Position numbers and translations under genes: made by a program. A stretch of 10,465 nucleotides of DNA from JBDHAC01 sp039588215. GTDB lineage: Bacteria; Gemmatimonadota; Gemmatimonadetes; Palauibacterales; Palauibacteraceae. The stretch is taken from assembly GCA_039588215.1 (NCBI GenBank), contig JBDHAD010000085.1, positions 1 to 10,465 on the forward strand, in the 5' to 3' direction. The notes beneath the pieces are model-generated. The model saw nothing but the letters and a program-made list of their open reading frames with translations. It did no database searches and was not told the origin of the DNA. Shown here in pieces: positions 1-5,707 of this stretch. The number at the start of each line of letters is the position of its first letter. Position 1 is the first letter of the stretch.

Positions 1-357
1 CCCGGCGCCCGCGACGGTGCCGTTCAGCGCTCCGATGACCGGCCGCCGGCACTCCCGGATCGCGAGGATCAGGTCGCACGTCATGAGGGTGAAGTCGAGG
101 AGCCCTTGTGCGTCGCGCTCGAACAGCGCGCCGATGATGTCCTCGACATCGCCTCCCGAGCAGAACGCCCGCCCCGCCCCGGTAATCACGACCGCTCGAA
201 CCCCAGGCTCCGTGTCCAGCGCACGGAAGGTGTCCCGGAGCTCGTCGTACACCTCGAAAGTGAGCGCGTTGAGCCGCTCCGGCCGGTTCAGCGTGATCGT
301 GCCGACCGACGTGGCATCGTCGTGCTCGTACAGAAAGGAAGCCGGGGAAAGGGCCAC
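1..357 (-). CDS. Enoyl-CoA hydratase/isomerase family protein (C-terminus beyond window edge)
   Basis: Only the first 119 codons are present; the gene runs off the left edge. The start is a GTG at 357 (reading MALSPASFLYEHDD), chosen because a GGAGGAG ribosome site lies at 361-367, just before it. Crotonase features seen: the ITLNRPERLNALT strand and turn at residues 21-33, VRAVVITGAGRAFCSGGD at 53-70 (first oxyanion-hole loop), and NGTVAGAG at 112-119, where the second oxyanion-hole glycine would follow. The catalytic glutamates would lie beyond the edge, so the reaction cannot be read. Members of this family usually hydrate 2-enoyl-CoA thioesters in beta-oxidation-like pathways. It lies 11 bases after the RidA-family stop and is the fourth gene of the operon. 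From memory, the CSGGDV-x-x-IIG and AFT/DFT-x-MT segments resemble the hydratase of 2-aminobenzoyl-CoA clusters; this was not checked by a search. The family call is firm; the exact substrate is inference. Confidence 0.9.
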   Translation of the reverse strand, partial: MALSPASFLYEHDDATSVGTITLNRPERLNALTFEVYDELRDTFRALDTEPGVRAVVITGAGRAFCSGGDVEDIIGALFERDAQGLLDFTLMTCDLILAIRECRRPVIGALNGTVAGAG

Positions 358-360
358 AAT

Positions 361-367
361 CTCCTCC
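361..367 (-). promoter_or_regulatory. Ribosome binding site GGAGGAG for the enoyl-CoA hydratase
   Basis: On the minus strand a perfect GGAGGAG ends three bases before the GTG at 357 and lies just after the RidA-family stop codon (369-371). It fixes the GTG as the start, since there is no in-frame ATG nearby. Confidence 0.65.
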
Positions 368-368
368 G

Positions 369-794
369 TCAGTCTACGTGGCCGTCCGCGCTCGCGGGAA
401 TCACGGCCGTGGCTTCGATCTCGACTCGTGCCTCCGGGTCCACGAGCGCGCTCACCTCCACGAGTGCCATGGCGGGATAGTGACGCCCGAGGTGCGCCCG
501 ATAGACCTCGCCCAACTCTTTCAGCGCCGCGCGATACGCGCCCATGTCGGTCACGTATATCGTGAGACGTCCGATGTGGCGTGGCGCCCCACCGGCCTGC
601 CGAACCACTGACAGGACGGCGTCGAGCGCCGCGCCGAACTGACCTACGAAGTCGGTAGCGGTCCAGGCGCCATCCGCCCGCCGAGCGGTCTGCCCGGCGA
701 CGAACAGAACCCGGCCACCCGGGGACGCCAGGAGCCCGTGATTGAAGCCACGCGGCTCTTCGAGCGACTCGGGGTTGAAGATGTCGAAGCTCAC
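369..794 (-). CDS. RidA/YjgF/YER057c/UK114-family protein lacking the catalytic arginine
   Basis: 141 residues, the usual length for the family. The start is a GTG at 794 that overlaps the SDR stop (GTGA), with a GGAGGAGG site nine bases upstream at 804-811. Family marks: FVAGQTA near residue 31, the QFGAALDAVLSVVRQAGG helix at 52-69, the YVTDMGAYRAAL segment at 80-91, and RHYPAMALVEVSALVDPEARVEIEATAV at 104-131. True RidA enzymes hydrolyse enamines and imines using an arginine (Arg105 of E. coli RidA, in a PARSCVEV-like motif). Here the same place reads PAMALVEV, so the arginine is replaced by Met109. This puts it with the Rid subfamilies that lack R105 and for which deaminase activity has not been seen. 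It is the third gene in the operon, between an SDR and an enoyl-CoA hydratase, which suggests handling of an unstable nitrogen-containing or CoA intermediate. That role is inference. Confidence 0.9.
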   Translation of the reverse strand: MSFDIFNPESLEEPRGFNHGLLASPGGRVLFVAGQTARRADGAWTATDFVGQFGAALDAVLSVVRQAGGAPRHIGRLTIYVTDMGAYRAALKELGEVYRAHLGRHYPAMALVEVSALVDPEARVEIEATAVIPASADGHVD

Positions 795-1567
795 CCCTGG
801 AGCCCTCCTCCGTCGATGAGGATCGCTTGACCGTTGATACTGCGCGCCGCATCGCGGCACAGAGACACGACCATGTACGCTACCTCGTCCGGGGTGATGA
901 GCCGCTTCTGGGGGCTGGTGGCGAGGATAGCCTCCAGGGCCTCCACGTCGGACATGCCCGTTTTCTCCACGATGCCGGCGATCGACGCTTCGGTCATGGG
1001 CGTATCCACGTACCCGGGACAGACCGCGTTCACGGTCACCCCGCGGGCTGCGACCTCGGCGGCGGCCGAGCGCGTGAACCCGACGACCGCGTGCTTCGAG
1101 GCGCTGTAGGCCGAGATGTAGGCGGCTCCTCCGACGCCGGCGACGGATGCCACGTTCACCACACGCCCCCACCCGCGCTCGACCATGCCCGACAGGAAGG
1201 CCTGCGTGCAGAGGAACGTCCCCGTCGCGTTGATCGTGAGGAGTCGATTCCACTCCTCCAGGGTCTGCTTGTGTACGGGGGAGGCGGATGCGACCCCGGC
1301 GTTGTTGACGAGGATATCCACGTGTCCGAGACGTTCCGTCGCTTCCTCCACCAGCGCGCCGATGCTCTCGGGGTCCCCGACATCGCAGCGGATGCCCCAT
1401 GCGTCAGCGCCCGCGCTACGGAGAGCGGTGGCGACCGCCTCGATCTCCGCCCCGCTTCGCGCCGCCACAACCACGGAACACCCCTCGTCCGCCAGCGCGC
1501 GCACGACGGTGGCCCCGATCCCACGACCTCCACCCGTCACCACCGCACTACGCCCCTCGAGGCTCAC
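791..1567 (-). CDS. Short-chain dehydrogenase/reductase (classical SDR, FabG-like)
   Basis: 258 residues from a GTG at 1567, which overlaps the creatininase-family stop (GTGA). A GAGGAGG ribosome site lies seven bases upstream at 1575-1581. An in-frame ATG further upstream at 1588 would lie inside the previous gene and adds non-homologous residues, so GTG is preferred. All classical SDR elements are present: the cofactor loop TGGGRGIG at 11-18, NNAG at 88-91, Asn113, catalytic Ser141 in NVASVAG, and Tyr154/Lys158 in YSASK. The end of strand 2 is AARS, with arginine near the cofactor ribose, which could favour NADP, but cofactor choice is uncertain. The C-terminal INGQAILIDGG is typical. The likely reaction is oxidation of a 3-hydroxyacyl-CoA or reduction of a 3-oxoacyl group, fitting the neighbouring hydratase and CoA ligase. 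The fold is certain; the substrate is not visible. Confidence 0.95.
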   Translation of the reverse strand: MSLEGRSAVVTGGGRGIGATVVRALADEGCSVVVAARSGAEIEAVATALRSAGADAWGIRCDVGDPESIGALVEEATERLGHVDILVNNAGVASASPVHKQTLEEWNRLLTINATGTFLCTQAFLSGMVERGWGRVVNVASVAGVGGAAYISAYSASKHAVVGFTRSAAAEVAARGVTVNAVCPGYVDTPMTEASIAGIVEKTGMSDVEALEAILATSPQKRLITPDEVAYMVVSLCRDAARSINGQAILIDGGGLQG

Positions 1568-2337
1568 GCGTCCGCCTCCTCGCTCCAACCGATCGCCTCG
1601 AGCACCGCTTCCTCCAGAATCTCACCCAGTATGGAGATCGTAGCGTCCCCTTCCGCCGCCGTCGCCTGCGCCGGGTACCCAAAATACGCCCGCACGCCAC
1701 CAGCTTCCTGAAACGTGCGCTTTCCCTCTCCTATGGCCGCCGAGAGGGAAGCCGGATTCGGCTCCAGCTCCTGTTGAATGTCTTCCCGGACCAGCTCTGG
1801 GACACTTGCCATCAGAATCGAGCCCTCATACTGGCCCGCGTGAGCCGCACCGCTCCGAAACTCTTCGCCCAATCGCCCGCCCCAGGGCCGTTTCGTCAAA
1901 TCCGGGAACACGATCGTCATCAGACCCCGGTCTCTGACGGCCTCGCCCGCGGCGCGCAGAGCTGCCAGGTGATCGGGGTCGAGGTGCGCGTTCGCGAGTG
2001 CCAAGGTCGCGATCCCGTGCCGGTGGAGGCTGGTCGCAACATCGACCACCAGGGCTGCAACCGTCTCGGCACGGACCGATATCGTGCCCGGAAAACCCGC
2101 CGCGAACCCCGCGTGCGTGTAGGCGAGCCCGGGGAGAATCAAGGCATCGAGCCCGCGCCGCACGAGTCGTTCGGCTCCCGCCTCCGCCATCGCGGCGGCG
2201 ATCAGGACGTCGGTCGACAACGGGAGATGCGGACCGTGAGCCTCGGTCGCTCCGGTGGGTAGGATGGCCACGGTCCGCTCCCGGTTCAGGTCACGGACCT
2301 CTTCCCACGTCATCTCGGCAAGACGAAGAACTGGCAT
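1564..2337 (-). CDS. Creatininase-family amidohydrolase (metal-dependent)
   Basis: 257 residues, normal for the creatininase/MftE/ArfB family. Members cut amides in cyclic or formyl-amide substrates with two divalent metals. Metal-ligand motifs are visible: EAHGPHLPLSTD gives Glu32, His34 and Asp43, matching E34, H36 and D45 of Pseudomonas creatininase with a constant offset of two. NAHLD gives His118 and Asp120 at the H120/E122 positions, so one glutamate ligand is an aspartate and the usual NGHxxN motif is altered. HAGQYEGS at 166-173 holds the catalytic-type histidine, but Gln replaces the common Glu after HAG. The start is the ATG at 2337; no strong ribosome site is seen before it. First gene of the operon; its stop overlaps the SDR start. 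Given its neighbours, it might open a lactam or remove a formyl group to feed an aromatic amino acid into the CoA ligase pathway. That is inference. Confidence 0.9.
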   Translation of the reverse strand: MPVLRLAEMTWEEVRDLNRERTVAILPTGATEAHGPHLPLSTDVLIAAAMAEAGAERLVRRGLDALILPGLAYTHAGFAAGFPGTISVRAETVAALVVDVATSLHRHGIATLALANAHLDPDHLAALRAAGEAVRDRGLMTIVFPDLTKRPWGGRLGEEFRSGAAHAGQYEGSILMASVPELVREDIQQELEPNPASLSAAIGEGKRTFQEAGGVRAYFGYPAQATAAEGDATISILGEILEEAVLEAIGWSEEADA

Positions 2338-2361
2338 CTAGCGGGCCGGTCGCTCCCCTAG

Positions 2362-2384
2362 GGTAGTAGGCTACGGTAGTAGGC
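2362..2384. repeat. Direct repeat GGTAGTAGGC x2 in divergent intergenic region
   Basis: GGTAGTAGGC occurs at 2362-2371 and again at 2375-2384, 13 bases apart. It lies in the leader of the minus-strand operon, between its start codon (2337) and the predicted promoter. A spacing near one helical turn could fit tandem regulator sites, but it may be a small local duplication. Confidence 0.5.
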
Positions 2385-2422
2385 CGCCGACGAACTCAAC
2401 GGCCTGCGAGGTCTGGCGGTCG

Positions 2423-2451
2423 GTTGCCCCCCATTCTAGCCGGGGGGTAAC
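2423..2451. promoter_or_regulatory. Strong inverted repeat, candidate shared operator of the divergent promoters
   Basis: The arms GTTGCCCCCC (2423-2432) and GGGGGGTAAC (2442-2451) are complementary over ten positions with a single G/T mismatch, around a nine-base spacer. The centre of the dyad contains the minus-strand -10 candidate, and the arms cover the plus-strand -35 and -10 candidates, so a bound dimeric regulator could control both directions. In RNA the same bases would form a ten-pair stem 11 bases before the plus-strand ATG, so a translational effect is the alternative. No regulator gene is seen nearby. Confidence 0.55.
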
Positions 2452-2453
2452 AT
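2424..2453 (+). promoter_or_regulatory. Candidate promoter of the benzoate-CoA-ligase-type gene
   Basis: TTGCCC (2424-2429) and TAACAT (2448-2453) are separated by 18 bases; each matches the sigma-70 consensus at four of six positions. Transcription would begin near 2460, giving an almost leaderless message for the ATG at 2463. This agrees with the lack of a ribosome site there. The match is weak and the call is an inference. Confidence 0.3.
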
Positions 2454-2461
2454 TCCGTCAC
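2433..2461 (-). promoter_or_regulatory. Candidate promoter of the creatininase-SDR-RidA-hydratase operon
   Basis: Read on the minus strand, GTGACG (2461-2456) and TAGAAT (2438-2433) are exactly 17 bases apart. They match the sigma-70 -35 and -10 consensus at four and five of six positions. The start of transcription would be near 2426, giving a leader of about 90 bases that contains the GGTAGTAGGC direct repeat. The -10 lies in the spacer of the 2423-2451 dyad. Confidence 0.42.
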
Positions 2462-2462
2462 C

Positions 2463-4046
2463 ATGCCCGATGCCACGCTTGATCCCATGCCAGACTTGCC
2501 GCGCTTCACGCCTCCAGAGTCGTTCAACATGGTGGACTACTTTCTCGACGACCGGGTGCGCGACGGCCATGGCGATCGTCGGGCGATCCTGACCGACGCG
2601 GGCTCCCTCACCTATGCCGACGTGCAAACGCTGGCCAACCTGTTCGGAAACCTCCTGCGGGATGGCGGCGTCCAGCCCGAGCAACGGGTGCTGATCGCGC
2701 TTCCGGACGGTCCGCAGTACGCCGCCGCGCTGTTCGGGACCCTCAAGATCGGGGCGGTCGTCGTGATGGTGAACCCGCACGCCAGGCCGGACGAGATCGA
2801 CTACTTCTACCGCTACACCGGTGCCGTGGCGCTCTTCGTCGGGACAGAGAGCGCGGAGGCCTTCCAGCAGGTCGCGGCCGGAGCAGCCTTCGCGCCCCGG
2901 CACATCTTCGTGGCGGACACGCTCGAGTTCGAGGAGTCGCTCGCGAGGCTCTCTCCCGAGCTGGACAACTTCCTCACGCACCGCGATGACCCGGCGATGT
3001 GGCTGTTCTCGGGCGGGACGACCGGTCGGCCCAAGGCCGTGGTGCAGACGCATACCGCTTTCGCCAACACGACGGAGTGTTACGCGAAGGGGGTGATCGG
3101 GTATCGGGAGGATGATGTGACGCTCTCCGTCCCCAAGCTCTTCTTCGGGTACGCGACGGGCTCGAACCTTCTCTTCCCGTTTGCGGTGGGCGCGACTGCG
3201 GCGCTCTTTCCGGACCGCTGCACGCCCGAGGTGCTGTACGACCGGATCGAGCGCTATCGACCCACGATCCTCGTGAACGTCCCGACCATGGTCAATCAGA
3301 TGCTGGCGCACCCGAACGCGGCCGAGCGCGACGTGTCGAGTCTCCGCGTAGCGACCTCGGCCGGCGAAGCGCTCCCCACCGAGCTACACCGCCGCTGGGA
3401 CGAGGCGTTCGGCGTCGAGCTGCTCGACGGTCTCGGGACCGCGGAAATGTGGCACATCTTTCTCTCAAACCGGCCCGGCGGTGTCAGACCCGGCACGATC
3501 GGCAGGGTAGTGCCCGGCTTCGAGGTGTGGGTGTGTGACGAGGAGGGCCGACAGCTGCCGGATGGCGAGATCGGGTGGTTGTGGGTGCGTGGGAATTCGC
3601 GCGCGATCGGTTACTGGCGGCAGATGGAGAAGAGCCGTGAAGCGTTTCGCGGCGAATGGTATGTGTCCGGCGACATGCTCGTCCGTGATGCGGACGGGTA
3701 CTTCACGTACTGCGGCCGCGGCGATGACATGCTGAAGGTGAAGGGGAAATGGCTCTCCCCCAAGGAGGTGGAGAACTGCCTCCTCCAGCACCCTTCGGTG
3801 CGAGAGTGCGCGGTGGTCGGCGTGCCAGACCCCGACGGTCTCACGAGCCCGCACGCCTTCGTGGTACCTGACAGGTCGGCCGACGAGAGCGATGAGGACC
3901 TGGAGCAGGACCTGGAGGCGTTCGTAAAGGAGCGCCTCCCGTCCTACAAATGCCCACGCGACCTCACGCTCACGGACGAACTGCCCCGAACGCACCTGGG
4001 GAAAGTGGACCGGGGTGCGCTGCGGGCCATCACCGCACAGGCGTAG
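2463..4046 (+). CDS. Benzoate-CoA ligase family protein (aryl/acyl-CoA synthetase)
   Basis: 527 residues, the usual length. It activates a carboxylic acid with ATP to an acyl-AMP and then a CoA thioester. Adenylate-forming motifs in order: the phosphate loop SGGTTGRPK at 183-191, GLGTAE at 323-328, VSGD at 401-404, the hinge region GRGDDMLKVKGKWLSPKEVE at 418-437, and the C-terminal catalytic lysine in HLGKVDR (Lys514). The N-terminal FNMVDYFLDDRV, KLFFGYATGSNLLFPF at 225-240 and AEMWHIFLSNRPGGVRPGTIG at 327-347 are marks of the benzoate/aminobenzoate/4-hydroxybenzoate-CoA ligase group, so an aromatic acid is the likely substrate. Which ring substituents it accepts cannot be read. The ATG at 2463 has no clear ribosome site; Met9 (2487) is a possible alternative start. 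It is divergent from the operon at 1-2337 and probably co-regulated through the dyad between them. Confidence 0.93.
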   Translation: MPDATLDPMPDLPRFTPPESFNMVDYFLDDRVRDGHGDRRAILTDAGSLTYADVQTLANLFGNLLRDGGVQPEQRVLIALPDGPQYAAALFGTLKIGAVVVMVNPHARPDEIDYFYRYTGAVALFVGTESAEAFQQVAAGAAFAPRHIFVADTLEFEESLARLSPELDNFLTHRDDPAMWLFSGGTTGRPKAVVQTHTAFANTTECYAKGVIGYREDDVTLSVPKLFFGYATGSNLLFPFAVGATAALFPDRCTPEVLYDRIERYRPTILVNVPTMVNQMLAHPNAAERDVSSLRVATSAGEALPTELHRRWDEAFGVELLDGLGTAEMWHIFLSNRPGGVRPGTIGRVVPGFEVWVCDEEGRQLPDGEIGWLWVRGNSRAIGYWRQMEKSREAFRGEWYVSGDMLVRDADGYFTYCGRGDDMLKVKGKWLSPKEVENCLLQHPSVRECAVVGVPDPDGLTSPHAFVVPDRSADESDEDLEQDLEAFVKERLPSYKCPRDLTLTDELPRTHLGKVDRGALRAITAQA

Positions 4047-4134
4047 TCCACTAGGCCAGGCCCGGCTAGCTTCTGCGGATTCTGGTCTATCTTCCGCGCG
4101 TCGGCGGCAGCAAACCCGTAGCGAAGAGGCAGCC
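4047..4134 (+). other. Short intergenic region between ligase and radical SAM genes
   Basis: Eighty-eight bases. An imperfect dyad at 4051-4069 (CTAGGCC and GGCTAG, one bulged G) follows the ligase stop but has no T-run, so it is a poor intrinsic terminator. A GAAGAGG ribosome site precedes the ATG at 4135. I find no convincing promoter, so read-through from the ligase gene is possible. Confidence 0.3.
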
Positions 4135-5673
4135 ATGCGCAAGCTGCGAGTGGGAGTCATCGATCTCGTTTCCAAGGCGCCGACCAAGAGGCTTTGGGGG
4201 CGGACGATGAATGCGAACCTGGCCGGCATTATGGCGCAGGTTGCCGCGGTGTGGTGCGAGGAAGAGGGCCACGAAGTCCACTTCGTATGCTATACGGGCC
4301 GCGGCAACGTCATCGAAGACCTGCCCGATGAGATAGACCTCCTGATCGTCAGCGCCTTTTCGCAGGCAGCGCAGCTAGCGTACGCGATCAGCTCGCTGTG
4401 CCGAGGGCGTGGTGCAGTAACTTGCCTCGGCGGACCCCACGCGCGCTGCTACCCGCAAGACGCCCAGGAATACTTCGACTACGTGCTGGGGTTTACCGAC
4501 AAGGATCTCTTGTGTGAAGTGCTTGACGATTGTCAGCCGCACCGACCCATGGGACTTCACCTCTCCGCCCCTCAGCAGCCAAGATCGCTTCCGGGGGTGC
4601 GGGCGCGCTGGAAGTACGTCGAGGCCAGCCTCGAGAAGAGCCCCGCGATCAAGATCGTCCCGATGATCGGAAGTCTCGGGTGTCCCTACACCTGCTCGTT
4701 CTGCATCGACTCCGAGGTTCCGTACCAACCCCTCGACTTCGAAGAGCTCAAAGCGGATCTCCGCTTTTTGTTGACGAAGCTGAAGCGTCCAATCGTCGGC
4801 TGGCACGATCCGAACTTCGGGATCCGCTTTGATGATTATCTGAACGCAATCGAGGAAGCAGTGTCACCAGGGAGCATCCGGTTCATCGCCGAGAGCACCC
4901 TTTCGTTGCTCTCCGAGCCGCATGTGGCCCGGATGAAGCGGAACGGCTTCAGGGCCTTGCTCCCGGGGATCGAGTCCTGGTACGAGCTCGGCAACAAATC
5001 GAAGACCGGCGCGAAGCAGGGGATGGACAAGGTGGAGCACGTTGCGGAGCAAGCGAAGGTGATTCTGCGCCACGTGCCCTACCTCCAGACAAACTTCCTG
5101 CTCGGGCTGGACGGCGACGAGGACCCCGAGACGTTCGAGCTGACGAAGCGATTCATCGATCGGACACCGGGAGCTTTTCCAGCCTTTTCGCTCCTGACCG
5201 CGTTCGGCCAGGCTGCCCCGCTCAACCTGGAATACCAGAAGACCGATCGGGTTCTGGGCTTCCCGTTTCACTTCATGAACAATAACCACGTCATGAACGT
5301 GAAGCCCAAGCACTACGAGTGGCCGGAATTCTACGATCAGGTCATCGATCTCACGGCCTACAGCTTCTCGAAGCGCGCGATCCGGCGGCGGTTTCAGGCG
5401 AACCGGGGCGGGATCCCGCGCTTCCTCAATGTCATGCGCGCCATGTCCTCCGAGGGGAAGGGGAGAATCGAGTACTTCCGTCGCGTGCGAGAGAAGCTGG
5501 AGACCGACCGACCGTTCCGTGACTTCTTCGAAGGCGAGACCGACCGGATCCCATCCTTCTACACCGACTGGGTAAGACGCGACCTTGGCCCGCTATGGGA
5601 GTTTCTGCCCGACGGAGCCCTGTACCACGACCCTCGCGCGTACCTGAAATCGCACCGGCCCGCCCCGGCCTGA
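4135..5673 (+). CDS. Radical SAM protein with N-terminal B12-binding-like domain, function unknown
   Basis: 512 residues from the ATG at 4135, chosen for the GAAGAGG site five bases upstream; the frame is open further upstream but reads poorly. Residues 1-130 look like a cobalamin-binding Rossmann domain: MNANLAGIMAQVAAVW at 25-40, DLLIVSAFSQ at 68-77, CLGGPHARCYPQDAQEYFDYVLGF at 97-120. The DxHxxG cobalamin-ligand motif is not seen, as in several base-off radical SAM families. The radical SAM core begins at LGCPYTCSFC: Cys183, Cys187 and Cys190 bind the 4Fe-4S cluster. GWHDPNFG at 222-229, FIAEST at 250-255 and LLPGIESW at 275-282 continue the barrel. A tail from about 390 to 512 is rich in aromatic and basic residues, with no motif I recognise. 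It may methylate or rearrange an unreactive carbon; the substrate is unknown. It lies downstream of the CoA ligase on the same strand and converges with the DUF4159 gene. No maturase or peptide substrate gene is nearby. Confidence 0.85.
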   Translation: MRKLRVGVIDLVSKAPTKRLWGRTMNANLAGIMAQVAAVWCEEEGHEVHFVCYTGRGNVIEDLPDEIDLLIVSAFSQAAQLAYAISSLCRGRGAVTCLGGPHARCYPQDAQEYFDYVLGFTDKDLLCEVLDDCQPHRPMGLHLSAPQQPRSLPGVRARWKYVEASLEKSPAIKIVPMIGSLGCPYTCSFCIDSEVPYQPLDFEELKADLRFLLTKLKRPIVGWHDPNFGIRFDDYLNAIEEAVSPGSIRFIAESTLSLLSEPHVARMKRNGFRALLPGIESWYELGNKSKTGAKQGMDKVEHVAEQAKVILRHVPYLQTNFLLGLDGDEDPETFELTKRFIDRTPGAFPAFSLLTAFGQAAPLNLEYQKTDRVLGFPFHFMNNNHVMNVKPKHYEWPEFYDQVIDLTAYSFSKRAIRRRFQANRGGIPRFLNVMRAMSSEGKGRIEYFRRVREKLETDRPFRDFFEGETDRIPSFYTDWVRRDLGPLWEFLPDGALYHDPRAYLKSHRPAPA

Positions 5674-5686
5674 CTGCGTCCCGCAG
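5674..5686. terminator. Small hairpin in the convergent gap
   Basis: CTGCG and CGCAG flank a three-base loop immediately after the radical SAM stop codon, inside the 34-base gap between convergent genes. The five-pair stem has no T-run, so it is at best a weak terminator. Confidence 0.22.
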
Positions 5687-5707
5687 AGATGTCGACTCGG
5701 TGATTCC

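Noticed and set aside
795..1400. Long minus-strand open frame extending the RidA-family gene to 343 codons
   Set aside because: The extra part overlaps the SDR gene in another frame and is Arg/Gly-rich with no homology signal; the GTG at 794 with its ribosome site gives a normal-length protein.
4051..4069. Imperfect dyad after the CoA ligase as an intrinsic terminator
   Set aside because: One bulge, a short stem and no T-run; not enough for a terminator call.
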